Assembly (NCBI GenBank): GCA_026397505.1
Contig: JAPLUR010000123.1
Location: 1-45,851, forward strand
Reading direction: 5' to 3'
Source of the DNA: Candidatus Zixiibacteriota bacterium
GTDB lineage: Bacteria > Zixibacteria > MSB-5A5 > GN15 > PGXB01
DNA length: 45,851 nucleotides
The translations under genes were made by a program, and so were the position numbers. Position 1 is the first letter of the stretch. Each line of letters begins with the position of its first letter. The notes under the pieces were generated by a model. The model did not search any database. It was not told the DNA's origin and saw nothing but the letters and a program-made list of their open reading frames with translations. Shown here one piece after another: positions 33,395 to 42,260 of this stretch.

Positions 33395-34696
33395 ATGATT
33401 AGTTCCAGATTAAGAAAATATGACTGGCTGTTCATGACCCTCATGATGACGGTCGGTCTGTTCAGCTTGGCGGCTTCACAGGCTATCACCGGCAGTGGCG
33501 ACCCTTCGCAGCCGATCGAGAATATCACCTATCAGGCCGCCGATATAAGAACGGTCATAAGGTCTCTCGCCGAATATGGCAAAGTCAACGTCGTTGTGGC
33601 CCCCAACGTTCAGGGGAGTGTGACGATTACTCTCCGCAATGTCGCCTGGGATCAGGCCCTGAAGATTATCGGGCAGACATATGACCTGGCCGTGGTTTTT
33701 GAAAAGGACAACTACATTAGAGTCCTGGCCGCCCCGGATTATCGTAAGGAGCAGACCGAAGTAGAAAAACATAACATGGAAAAAGAAACCCTGGCCCGGC
33801 TGGATGTCAAAATTGTAAGATTGGCCAATACTGCCGCCGCCGAAGTGGTCGCCTCGGTTAAGTCTCTGATGACCGCCCGGGGAAAAGTCGATGCCGACGA
33901 GCGCACCAACTCACTCATTCTCCAGGAGGTTCCCGAAAATCTCGATCGGGTGGTGAGTTTCATCAAGGAATTGGATAAGCCTTCTCGTCAGATAAAGATA
34001 TCGGCTCAGATTCTTGAAATCTATTCCACTGATGCTAATGAACTGGGTATCGACTGGACCGCCGGCGGAAAGAAGATTTATGCCGACGGCGATCGCTCTA
34101 TCTCGCAAACCGCCACGCAGAGCGGCGACCGGGTAACCGATCCGTTTGTTAACTACAATATAGTCGCCATACAGAGAGGCTGGGATGTTAACGCCGCCAT
34201 CTCTGCGATCGTGAGCGAAGGCAAGGGCAAAATTATCGCTCATCCCGAAATTACAACTATTGATAATAAGGAAGCTCGCATTCAGATGGGTCAGCGCGTG
34301 CCTATCAAGCAGTTTGACCAATCCGGAAATGTGGTTATCCAGTTTGAGGAAGTCGGCACGATTCTGAGCTGCACGCCTCATATTACCGCGGAAAACCAGA
34401 TTCTCATGCATCTGAAGCCGGAACGAAGCACTCTGCAGCCCGACCCGAGCGGTATTATCATCAATACCAATAACGCCGAAACCAATGTCGTTGTGAATAA
34501 TGGTCAGACGGCGGTTATTGGCGGCCTGACGACCCAGGACGAGAAAGAATCGGAAGTCGGCGTGCCGATTTTAAAAGATATTCCGATTATCGGCGCCATT
34601 TTCAAATATACACGAAAAGGTGTTGAAAATCGTGACCTCGTAATCTTTGTTACCCCGACCATCGTGGAGCTGGATATAGCCGAAACGGCGCCGTAA
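33395..34696 (+). CDS. pilQ: Type IV pilus secretin PilQ, short form without AMIN
   Basis: Encodes 433 residues from ATG 33395, after AAAGGCGGG; a TTG at 33389 is less likely. Signal peptide ends near SLAASQA. An STN/N0 domain (about 40-110; YQAADIRTVIRSLAEYGKVN), an N1 domain (about 130-190) and the secretin pore domain follow, with VPILKDIPIIGAIFKYT and VIFVTPTIVE at the end. The AMIN repeats seen in PilQ of model species are absent and appear on the preceding gene. It forms the outer-membrane pore of the pilus. The operon ends at a terminator. Confidence 0.93.
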   Translation: MISSRLRKYDWLFMTLMMTVGLFSLAASQAITGSGDPSQPIENITYQAADIRTVIRSLAEYGKVNVVVAPNVQGSVTITLRNVAWDQALKIIGQTYDLAVVFEKDNYIRVLAAPDYRKEQTEVEKHNMEKETLARLDVKIVRLANTAAAEVVASVKSLMTARGKVDADERTNSLILQEVPENLDRVVSFIKELDKPSRQIKISAQILEIYSTDANELGIDWTAGGKKIYADGDRSISQTATQSGDRVTDPFVNYNIVAIQRGWDVNAAISAIVSEGKGKIIAHPEITTIDNKEARIQMGQRVPIKQFDQSGNVVIQFEEVGTILSCTPHITAENQILMHLKPERSTLQPDPSGIIINTNNAETNVVVNNGQTAVIGGLTTQDEKESEVGVPILKDIPIIGAIFKYTRKGVENRDLVIFVTPTIVELDIAETAP

Positions 34697-34714
34697 GATA
34701 CCGTCATAATTCCC

Positions 34715-34742
34715 AACCCGCCCCTTCGGGCGGGTTTTTTTT
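34715..34742 (+). terminator. Terminator of the pilMNOPQ operon
   Basis: AACCCGCCC (34715-34723) and GGGCGGGTT (34728-34736) pair perfectly with a CTTC loop, followed by a T-run to 34742. It is 19 nt past the pilQ stop codon. Confidence 0.9.
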
Positions 34743-34847
34743 GGTTAAAAGTAATCCCAATTATTCCGATAATATCATAAAGGAGATTAAAGAATTCAAT
34801 TCTCATTGAATCGTCAGTCATAACATTACATAAAAACAGGAGTTGTC

Positions 34848-36947
34848 ATGAGACTCAAAAAACATTTTGTCGGTGCGCTTGTTCTGGCTCTGTCGGCCCT
34901 GATGATAATGTTCATCGGCGGTTGCAGTTCCTCCTCAAACGATTCCAAGTCTGAAGGAACGTTGCAGGTGTCCAGCGTGACGGCCAGCCCGGCATTGATC
35001 ACTGTCGGCGCCACCACCGTGGTGGAGGCGGAAGTTTCCGATGGCAGCAAACCGCTGCCCAATCGCGTGGTTACTTTCACGGCCACACCCACGACGGCCG
35101 GTTATTTCAATCCGGCAGTCGATACTACCGATGCGGATGGTATCGTTGCGTCCGTATTCACGGCCACCCAGTCGGGCGGGACAGTTATAACGGCGACCCT
35201 CTCCGCAGGCTCCTCCAAGAGCGTCTCGGTCAATATCACTCCGAGACAGCAGACCGGCTCGGGGAATGTTGACCTGGCCATTTCGCCCACGTTGCTTCTG
35301 GCCGACGGGCTTTCGACCTCGCAGGTGACCATAACTATCAGAGATGCCAATCTTCAGCCCGCGCCCGATTCGACCGTTGTCAAGCTGACGGCGGGAGAAA
35401 AATTTGTCGATGTGGACCATAACGGTTATTTTTCGAGTGGCGTTGACTCCGTGGTCTATGACGCCATTCCCAACGGACACTGGGATCCGATCGGGATCAT
35501 TCCCGCCACAGTTCTGACATCGGGAGGGAATGGTCAAGCAGTGGTTAATTATACCTCCGGGACCGAGGCCATTACAGTCTATATCAAAGCGACTGTCACA
35601 GACATCGGTTTGCAGGGAGATGCCGAGACATCAATACAGTTGACTCCGGATGCCTCTATTGCCAGCATTGCCCTGATGGCACAGGATATTCACCTGGCCG
35701 TAAAATCAACCGGCGGCATAGAGCATTCTCTACTCCAGGCAGTGGCGTATGATGCCAACGGCAACCGTGTTCCCGAAGGTTTGCAGATTTCATTTATTAT
35801 CACCGATGGCCCTGGGGGCGGCGAGCATCTTGGCGCCATGGGGTATGGCCCTTATGTTGCCACCACCAATTCTCTCGGCCTGGCCAGTTGTCCGATCGCC
35901 TCCGGCACGGTCGCGGGAACGGTTCGCATTCGGGCCTATGCCGATACGGTTCTTTCAAACGCTACTCAGATTATGGTCCATGCCGGTCCTCCGGCCAAAA
36001 TTGTCGTCGGTGCTTCCAACTGTAATGTTCCCTATTGGGGATGGCTCAATAAGCGAGTTACGGTTACGGCACTGATTTCCGACATCTACCACAATCCCGT
36101 GGCCGATTCGACCGCCGTTTATTTCACTTGCGATGAAGGGACCATTAAAGCGCACGAGGCCAGAACCATGTATGAGGAAGGGTTGGCCACAACGGAATGG
36201 ATTTCCGGTTATGATGCCTCCGGCACCGACGGTATTGTGAAGGTCTATGCCGAGACCAATGGCGGTACTCTTATTGATTCCGGATATTTCATCAACAGCT
36301 GGATTCCCGACTCGCTCTGGTTCGTCGGCTTCCCGACCTCGCTCCAGGCCGATGGAAAATCCAAGGCGACTTTCTATGTTGAAGTCCGTGATCTCAATGG
36401 GAACTTTGTGGCTGACCAAACCAAAATCGATTTTAGCAGCAATTTTGTCGCGATAGCCTCCGGAGTCGTGGAAGACGGCTGCAACTCGTCTGTCGTCAAA
36501 GCGACCGTGACATCCACTATCCTGGACTATGACCATTCCATGACCGGAGTCATAGATGACGGTATCGGCGCTATCGACTATATCAACTCGGGTTATAAGG
36601 GATTTGTAAACAGCAATGTCACTTGCGCTCTTCTGACCGGTCCGGCTTATTACTCCGGCTGTAATTTGAATATAACCCAGACTGCGAATTATGGCACCTC
36701 GGTGCCGTTCTCGGTCGTAATCAAGGATCGCTGGAGTAATTTACTGGGAAATCATACTCTCGTGGCGAGTGCTACCGGCGGTACGGTCAGCAATGGAACC
36801 CAAAAGACGAATATGTATGGGGAAGCTTCCGGTTTCATGTTCAACGCCCCAAGCGATACGACTATAACCTCGGTTACCCTCAGCGTTCAGGATATTGACC
36901 CGAGGGGTAGCGTAACATTGAGCAAGACAATTTCATTGACCAAATAG
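34848..36947 (+). CDS. Large Ig-like (Big_1-type) surface lipoprotein
   Basis: Encodes 699 residues, ATG after ACAGGAGTTGTC. Lipobox FIGGC (Cys26), then a Ser/Lys-rich tether. The rest is a string of about five to six immunoglobulin-like domains. Repeated wording such as LLADGLSTSQVTITIRD and SLQADGKSKATFYVEVRDLNG is typical of invasin/intimin Big_1 domains. A Ca-binding-like VDHNGYFSSGVDS sits in the second domain. No catalytic domain is visible. It is probably an adhesin or structural surface protein. It has its own transcript between two terminators, just after the pilus operon. Confidence 0.85.
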   Translation: MRLKKHFVGALVLALSALMIMFIGGCSSSSNDSKSEGTLQVSSVTASPALITVGATTVVEAEVSDGSKPLPNRVVTFTATPTTAGYFNPAVDTTDADGIVASVFTATQSGGTVITATLSAGSSKSVSVNITPRQQTGSGNVDLAISPTLLLADGLSTSQVTITIRDANLQPAPDSTVVKLTAGEKFVDVDHNGYFSSGVDSVVYDAIPNGHWDPIGIIPATVLTSGGNGQAVVNYTSGTEAITVYIKATVTDIGLQGDAETSIQLTPDASIASIALMAQDIHLAVKSTGGIEHSLLQAVAYDANGNRVPEGLQISFIITDGPGGGEHLGAMGYGPYVATTNSLGLASCPIASGTVAGTVRIRAYADTVLSNATQIMVHAGPPAKIVVGASNCNVPYWGWLNKRVTVTALISDIYHNPVADSTAVYFTCDEGTIKAHEARTMYEEGLATTEWISGYDASGTDGIVKVYAETNGGTLIDSGYFINSWIPDSLWFVGFPTSLQADGKSKATFYVEVRDLNGNFVADQTKIDFSSNFVAIASGVVEDGCNSSVVKATVTSTILDYDHSMTGVIDDGIGAIDYINSGYKGFVNSNVTCALLTGPAYYSGCNLNITQTANYGTSVPFSVVIKDRWSNLLGNHTLVASATGGTVSNGTQKTNMYGEASGFMFNAPSDTTITSVTLSVQDIDPRGSVTLSKTISLTK

Positions 36948-36971
36948 ATCTCGCTCCTGTTTTGTTTCGAG

Positions 36972-37007
36972 AGGGTCATCCCATTCCCGGGATGGCCCTT
37001 TAATTTT
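36972..37007 (+). terminator. Terminator after the Ig-like lipoprotein gene
   Basis: AGGGTCATCCC (36972-36982) and GGGATGGCCCT (36989-36999) form an 11-bp stem with one G-U pair and a 6-nt loop. TTTAATTTT follows. Confidence 0.75.
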
Positions 37008-37053
37008 GGGAAAAATGCTTGATGTCCGGGGTTCCGCCATATAGATTTCCCAT

Positions 37054-38736
37054 ATGCAGTTGATTAATCCGGAGAAACTAAAAATCCTTCCCTCCCTTCA
37101 TTTGACAATAATTGAAAGCTGCCGGAAACAGCCCCATAAAATTGCAATGCTCGGGAAGGCCGGCACATCCCGCCAATACACTTATGGCGAGTTGGCCGGC
37201 TATATTCTTAAGCTGGCCGGCGGATTGAGGTCGCTGGGGCTGAAAGCAGGAGACAGAGTCGGCATTCTTTCGGAGAATTGTCCTGAATGGGGATTAACCT
37301 ATCTGGCCATTCTGAACGCCGGAGGGATAGTCGTTCCCTTTGATAGTGCCTGGAAAGAAATGGAACTGCGCAACATCCTTAAAATGTCTGGCATCCGTTT
37401 CATTTTCTGTTCCGGAAAGTATGCTGGGGTTGCCCGGGAGATTATTAATCAGTCGGCATTAGACACGCAATTGATTGGTTTTGAACCCGATAACGCACCT
37501 AATCTGGAAATATTGGCGAAGGCTGTACCACTGATCGGCGAATTAAGGAGTATGGAGGACCCCGCGGCGCTGATATATACTTCCGGAACGACCGGTGACC
37601 CCAAGGGGGTAATTCTAACTCATCGCAATATACTTTCCAATATTGAGGCGATAATACATTGCATTGAATTTTATTCCGACGACATATACTTATCCGTCCT
37701 GCCGCTTCATCACACTCTTGAAGCCACCTGCGGTTTTCTCCTCCCGCTTTGCATCGGAACGACGATAGCCTACTCAAAGTCGCTTAAATCACGCGATATC
37801 CTTGAGGATATCAGGAATCATGGGGTCACTTGCATGGTGGGGGTACCTCTTCTGTTCGAGAAGATGTATAAAACAATTGAAAAGAGAATTGAGGAATCGC
37901 CATTTGCTCGACGGTTGACTTACCGATTGCTCTATGGGGTCAGCAGACTCGCGTGGAATTTTAAAATCAGGGCTGGAAAATCCCTGTTTCGGAAATTGCG
38001 AAATAATGCCGGCCTCGGTTCCATACGCCTGCTCATTTCCGGCGGCGCCCCGCTTCCGGCCGAAATTGCCGAATGGTTCAATCTGGTCGGATTTGACTTC
38101 CTGCAGGGATACGGAATGACCGAATGCTCGCCGGTCGTCTCTGTCCATCGCCCTCATGATATAAGATTTGAATCGGTCGGGTCGCCCCTTCCCGCTCTGT
38201 CTGTTGAAATCGACAATCCGTCGCCGGAAGGTATAGGGGAAATAAAGGTGAAAGGGCCATCCAATACCCCCGGATACCTTGATAACGCCAAAGCTACCGC
38301 GGAGTTAATCAGGGACGGCTGGCTTTATACGGGCGATATGGGGCGCCTCTCGAATGGCCATCTGTATATAACAGGACGAAAGAAAAACCTCATCGTCAGC
38401 GCCGCCGGAAAAAATATTTACCCCGAGGAAATTGAAAACGCCCTGCTTATGTCGCCCTATATATTGGAATCGGTCGTTCTGGGCAGAAAGAAAGACAACA
38501 AAATGGGCGAGGAAATCTTTGCCGCTATCGTGCCCGATTTGGAAAGGATAAAATCCCATGAAAAGGTTCAGGGGCAGGAACCCGGCCCGGAGCAGATTCA
38601 GCAGATTATTGATGCCGAGGTGACAGCGGTTAACGACCGTCTGGCCGATTACAAGAGAATCAATCGATTCGAAGTTCGTTATCAGGAGTTTGAGAAGACC
38701 TCCTCCAGAAAAATCAAGCGGAGCCTATACCGGTAG
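37054..38736 (+). CDS. Long-chain acyl-CoA synthetase/AMP-dependent ligase
   Basis: Encodes 560 residues. Core motifs of the ANL superfamily are present: IYTSGTTGDPKGV (about residue 172) for ATP binding, QGYGMTECSPV, YTGDMGRLSNGHLYITGRKKN, and a C-terminal Lys in SRKIKRSL. It activates a carboxylic acid as the acyl-adenylate, probably passing it to CoA. Fatty acid is the likeliest substrate from overall pattern, but aryl acids cannot be excluded. The start has no strong SD. It begins a three-gene unit with yjbQ and mtnA, which has no obvious metabolic link. Confidence 0.88.
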   Translation: MQLINPEKLKILPSLHLTIIESCRKQPHKIAMLGKAGTSRQYTYGELAGYILKLAGGLRSLGLKAGDRVGILSENCPEWGLTYLAILNAGGIVVPFDSAWKEMELRNILKMSGIRFIFCSGKYAGVAREIINQSALDTQLIGFEPDNAPNLEILAKAVPLIGELRSMEDPAALIYTSGTTGDPKGVILTHRNILSNIEAIIHCIEFYSDDIYLSVLPLHHTLEATCGFLLPLCIGTTIAYSKSLKSRDILEDIRNHGVTCMVGVPLLFEKMYKTIEKRIEESPFARRLTYRLLYGVSRLAWNFKIRAGKSLFRKLRNNAGLGSIRLLISGGAPLPAEIAEWFNLVGFDFLQGYGMTECSPVVSVHRPHDIRFESVGSPLPALSVEIDNPSPEGIGEIKVKGPSNTPGYLDNAKATAELIRDGWLYTGDMGRLSNGHLYITGRKKNLIVSAAGKNIYPEEIENALLMSPYILESVVLGRKKDNKMGEEIFAAIVPDLERIKSHEKVQGQEPGPEQIQQIIDAEVTAVNDRLADYKRINRFEVRYQEFEKTSSRKIKRSLYR

Positions 38737-38741
38737 CGAAA

Positions 38742-39158
38742 ATGGTGAAATCGGATCAAATCAGCTTTCATACCCGCGGTGACGGTGATATCGTTGACAT
38801 AACCGAAGCCATAGCCGGAAAAATCCAGGCAGCCGGAATAAGCTCGGGAGTTGTTACCGCCTTTGTCCCCGGTTCCACAGCCGCCCTGACTACGATAGAA
38901 TATGAACCGGGGCTTCTGGCAGACTTGCCCGAGCTATTTGAAAGGATTGTCCCTTCTAATGTCTCCTGTCAGCACGATAAGACCTGGCATGACGGCAACG
39001 GTTTTTCGCATTTGCGGGCGGCCCTGGTTGGGCCGGACATCAATATACCATTTGTCAATGGGCAACTGCAGCTTGGCACCTGGCAGCAGGTGGTTTTCCT
39101 CGAATTTGACAACCGCCCGCGAGACCGCAAGGTAATCCTTCAAATAATCGGAGAATGA
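38742..39158 (+). CDS. yjbQ: YjbQ/UPF0047 family protein
   Basis: Encodes 138 residues, 5 nt after the ligase. The UPF0047 pattern is clear: ISSGVVTAFVPGSTAALTT, the metal-binding His region HDKTWHDGNGFSHLRAAL, and LGTWQQVVFLEFDNRPRDR at the end. The family forms trimers with a His-rich site; some members show weak thiamine-phosphate synthase activity, and the true role is unsettled. Its neighbours suggest no pathway. Confidence 0.92.
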   Translation: MVKSDQISFHTRGDGDIVDITEAIAGKIQAAGISSGVVTAFVPGSTAALTTIEYEPGLLADLPELFERIVPSNVSCQHDKTWHDGNGFSHLRAALVGPDINIPFVNGQLQLGTWQQVVFLEFDNRPRDRKVILQIIGE

Positions 39159-39161
39159 ACG

Positions 39162-40175
39162 ATGCAGTTTAAGACCATAGAGCCGATCGGGACTAAAGTG
39201 AGAATACTTGACCAGCGGCGTCTTCCGGCTGAGATAATATATCATGAATATAATGACTACCGCGATATTATCCGGGCCATAAAAACTCTCGAGATTCGCG
39301 GCGCGCCGGCCATAGGCATTGCGGGTGCGTTTGCCCTGGCCGTTGCGGCACAGGCCCAGGTCAAAGCCGACAGCGAGCATCTTAAGAGGATTCTCGCTGA
39401 TGTCGCCGGGGAAATCAAAGCAGTCCGCCCAACAGCCGTCAATCTTGCTTGGGCCGTGGACAGAATCATGCGTATCTGCCATGCCTATGGGGGTGAGGAT
39501 ATTGACGAACTGGGGCAGTTCCTCTGGGATGAAGCGGTGACCATTCTCAGAGAGGATGAAGAGATGTGTCGCGCCATCGGGCGGAATGGCGCCGAATTGA
39601 TAAAGGACGGCGATTGCATTCTCACTCACTGCAATGCCGGGGCGCTGGCTACCGGCGGCATCGGTACGGCGCTGGCCGTGATATATACCGCCCATGAACA
39701 GGGAAAGAAAGTCAAAGTCTATGCCGATGAGACTCGCCCAATCCTTCAGGGGGCGCGCCTGACCTGCTGGGAACTAATGCAGGAGGGGATTGATGTCACC
39801 CTCATTTGCGACAATATGGCCGGATTCCTGATGCAGCAGGGAAAAATCACTAAAGTGATTGTCGGCGCCGACCGCATTGCAAAAAATGGCGATTTCGCCA
39901 ATAAGATCGGTACATACTGTGTGGCGGTTTTAGCAAAAGAGCATGGAATACCATTCTATGTCGCCGCGCCGTCATCGACATTTGACGATAATATTCCCTC
40001 CGGAAAAGAGATTCCCATTGAAGAGCGCGCCTCGGATGAAATAACCGACTGGGGCGGCGTGCAAACCGCACCTTCTGCGGTGAATGTATACAATCCCGCT
40101 TTTGATATCACGCCGGCAGAACTGGTCACCGCCTATATTTCCGACAAGGGAATAAGCAAGGGCAAAAGACGTTGA
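39162..40175 (+). CDS. mtnA: S-methyl-5-thioribose-1-phosphate isomerase
   Basis: Encodes 337 residues, 3 nt after yjbQ. MtnA interconverts methylthioribose-1-phosphate and methylthioribulose-1-phosphate in methionine salvage. The substrate-binding RGAPAIGIAGA, catalytic Cys in ILTHCNAGALATGG, DETRPILQGARLT and catalytic Asp in VIVGADRIAKNGDFANKIGT are all seen. No other salvage gene (mtnK, mtnB, mtnP) is in the window, so it may belong to a partial or alternative salvage route, or act on a related sugar phosphate. Confidence 0.95.
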   Translation: MQFKTIEPIGTKVRILDQRRLPAEIIYHEYNDYRDIIRAIKTLEIRGAPAIGIAGAFALAVAAQAQVKADSEHLKRILADVAGEIKAVRPTAVNLAWAVDRIMRICHAYGGEDIDELGQFLWDEAVTILREDEEMCRAIGRNGAELIKDGDCILTHCNAGALATGGIGTALAVIYTAHEQGKKVKVYADETRPILQGARLTCWELMQEGIDVTLICDNMAGFLMQQGKITKVIVGADRIAKNGDFANKIGTYCVAVLAKEHGIPFYVAAPSSTFDDNIPSGKEIPIEERASDEITDWGGVQTAPSAVNVYNPAFDITPAELVTAYISDKGISKGKRR

Positions 40176-40294
40176 CTTTTCTGTCAAACCGAATATCTTT
40201 CTTTCATGCTTTGGCAGATTATAGATAAAACTCCGGCGGGAAACTGCTTCTACTATCATTGCGTTACGTCCGTCTCCCGCTATCAGCCCAAATC

Positions 40295-40316
40295 CTCATC
40301 CGGCCTGCAGGATGAG
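40295..40316 (+). other. Hairpin upstream of the ammonia-lyase gene
   Basis: CTCATCC (40295-40301) and GGATGAG (40310-40316) form a 7-bp stem with an 8-nt loop. No T-run follows. It sits 73 nt before the lyase ATG and could be a weak terminator for mtnA or a 5'-leader element. Confidence 0.3.
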
Positions 40317-40388
40317 TAATCGTCATCTGTCAATTTCCGTTCCTTATAAATCTGATCACCATGAAATTATTTATATTGTGAGGTATAT

Positions 40389-41912
40389 ATGGCTATCCAA
40401 TTAGACGGTTCCGGCCTGACCATCGAAAAACTGGTCAAGATCGCCCGAGATAACGAAAAGGTGGAGCTCCCCGCCGCGGCGGTGGAGAGAATCAAGAAAT
40501 GCCGCGCGATGCTTGAGAAAAAGATCGAAGCTAAAGAAATCATGTATGGTATCAATACCGGTATCGGCGAATTCTCCGAGGTTGTCCTCAACGATGCACA
40601 GGTCGAGGATTTCCAGAAATATCTTGTTTACAACCATGCCGCCGGTATCGGCGATCCGGCGCCGATCGAATATGTCCGCGGCGCTCTGGCGGGGCGGGTC
40701 AATGTGCATGCCCACGGCAACTCCGGGATCCGCCCGGAGATAACTCTGACCATGGTCGAAATGCTCAACCGGGGGGTCACTCCCTTTGTCTGCCAGAAAG
40801 GTTCGGTCGGCGCCTGCGGCGATCTGGCGCCGATGGCTCAGATGGCGCTCCTGATGATGGGGGAGGGGCAAGCCTATTATAAAGGCGAGCTTCTTTCCGG
40901 TAAGGAAGCCATGGATAAGGCGGGCATCCCTATACCGGGGTTGAAAGCCCGCGATGGCCTCGGCTTTATCAACGGCTCCAATATGCTTACGGCAATGAGC
41001 GCCATATTTCTCTATGATGCCCGGAACTGGCTGAAACAGGCCGAAATCGCCTGCGCTATGTCGCTCGAGGCGCTCAAGGCCAATATGAAACCGTACCATC
41101 CCAAAATACACGAGGTGCGCGGTTTTGCCGGGGCGGTTCGAAGCGCCCGCGCCATTCTGAACTGTGTCGCCGGCGGGGATTTGGCCCTGGGCAAGGTCAA
41201 GTGCAAGGTGCAGGATGCCTACTCGATGCGCTCCACGCCGCAGGTGATCGGCGCCGCTCATGATGCACTCGCCTATGGCCGCGCGCAGGTCGAAATCGAA
41301 CTCAACGGGGTCGGCGACAACCCCATCTTTTTCCCCGAGGAAAATCTTCAGCTTTCCGGCGCCAATTTCCAGGGGTCGCCGGTCTCGCTCCCGATGGATA
41401 TGGCCGGCGCGGCGATAACCATGGTCAGTGTCATGTCGGAGCGAAGGATGAACCGTCTCAATAATCCGGCGCTCTCGGTCGGCCTGCCGCCGTTTTTAAC
41501 CAAAGGAGCGGGGATGTTTTCGGGCCTGATGCTCAGCCAGTACACCGCCGATTCGCTCATCGTGGAGCAGCGGATTCTTTCGGCGCCCGCCTCGGTGCAG
41601 TCGATCCCGGCCGCCGCCGACCAGGAGGATTTTGTCTCGATGGGGATGAATACCGCCATCAAGAATTTCCAGATTCTCGACAATGCGTACGGCGTGCTGG
41701 GGATTGAATTCATGGCCGCGGCGCAGGCGCTCGATTTCCGCGAGTACAAATTCGGGCAGGGCGTTACCAAAGCCAAAGAGGTGATCCGCAAGTATGTTGC
41801 TTTTCTCGATATCGACCGCCCGCTGTATCCCGACCATACCCGGATGCAAGAGCTGGTCAAATCGTGCGAGATATTGCACGAGGTGGAGAAAGCGATCGGC
41901 CCGCTGGGATAA
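40389..41912 (+). CDS. Histidine/aromatic amino acid ammonia-lyase with Cys in the MIO triad
   Basis: Encodes 507 residues, ATG after GAGGTATAT. By position it aligns with histidine ammonia-lyase numbering: Tyr53 (YGINTGIG), His83 (YNHAAG), triad Ala142-Cys143-Gly144 (GSVGACGDLAP), Asn195 (INGSNM), QDAYSMR near 275 and Glu413 (DQEDFVSM). The MIO cofactor normally forms from Ala-Ser-Gly; here the Ser is Cys. His83 suggests a histidine or tyrosine substrate rather than phenylalanine. Phe416 replaces the His of QEDH in typical HutH. No hutU, hutI or hutG gene is nearby. The coding sequence looks more GC-rich than its neighbours, hinting at transfer. The product would be urocanate or a cinnamate type. 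Confidence 0.85.
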   Translation: MAIQLDGSGLTIEKLVKIARDNEKVELPAAAVERIKKCRAMLEKKIEAKEIMYGINTGIGEFSEVVLNDAQVEDFQKYLVYNHAAGIGDPAPIEYVRGALAGRVNVHAHGNSGIRPEITLTMVEMLNRGVTPFVCQKGSVGACGDLAPMAQMALLMMGEGQAYYKGELLSGKEAMDKAGIPIPGLKARDGLGFINGSNMLTAMSAIFLYDARNWLKQAEIACAMSLEALKANMKPYHPKIHEVRGFAGAVRSARAILNCVAGGDLALGKVKCKVQDAYSMRSTPQVIGAAHDALAYGRAQVEIELNGVGDNPIFFPEENLQLSGANFQGSPVSLPMDMAGAAITMVSVMSERRMNRLNNPALSVGLPPFLTKGAGMFSGLMLSQYTADSLIVEQRILSAPASVQSIPAAADQEDFVSMGMNTAIKNFQILDNAYGVLGIEFMAAAQALDFREYKFGQGVTKAKEVIRKYVAFLDIDRPLYPDHTRMQELVKSCEILHEVEKAIGPLG

Positions 41913-41935
41913 ATTCTGTTCCCGATTGTATTGTG

Positions 41936-41966
41936 GGGGCGTATGGCATACGCCCCTCCTATTTTT
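41936..41966 (+). terminator. Palindrome and T-run after the lyase gene
   Basis: GGGGCGTATG (41936-41945) and CATACGCCCC (41947-41956) are fully complementary around one base, so the actual loop must be larger. ATTTTT follows at 41961-41966. It is a terminator or a member of a dispersed palindrome family. Confidence 0.6.
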
Positions 41967-42003
41967 GCGCAGATTCATACCATTTTCGCTGACACAAAAC
42001 TCA

Positions 42004-42110
42004 GGATGCTGGATCATGTCCAGCATGACATTAATCGAGCGATAATGGCAGAAGACTAGGCTTCCTGCAATAGACTTCTTTAAATGTCATTCTGGCGAAA
42101 GCCAGAATCC
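42004..42110 (+). repeat. 107-bp REPIN-like element, copy 1
   Basis: Two short hairpins face each other. The left (42004-42030) has ATGCTGGA/TCCAGCAT around a 5-nt loop. The right (42085-42110) has ATTCTGGC/GCCAGAAT around GAAA. Their inner ends are ATGACA and TGTCAT, separated by 54 nt. Outer ends read GGAT and ATCC. Read in reverse complement it matches copy 2 over its full length. Confidence 0.75.
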
Positions 42111-42166
42111 AGCCAATAGCGCAAAATCCCGAACGGTTTTACGACCGCCTGTGTGCGGCAGGCTTC

Positions 42167-42234
42167 AGCTTTGAAGTTGCGCAGGGTCTTGTCCCGACTT
42201 CAGGCGGGATGTGACCCTGCGCTTATTGGAATCT
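42167..42234 (+). repeat. 68-bp palindromic direct repeat, copy 1
   Basis: It contains a 10-bp outer stem GCGCAGGGTC (42179-42188) and GACCCTGCGC (42213-42222), enclosing an inner CCCG/CGGG hairpin. The whole 68 bp recurs at 44819-44886 with two mismatches and in the same orientation. Confidence 0.85.
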
Positions 42235-42260
42235 CGGGGTGCCCTATTAAATTGACATCC

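Noticed and set aside
42004-42234. CRISPR array
   Set aside because: The repeats are palindromic, of two unrelated types, and not regularly spaced in tandem.
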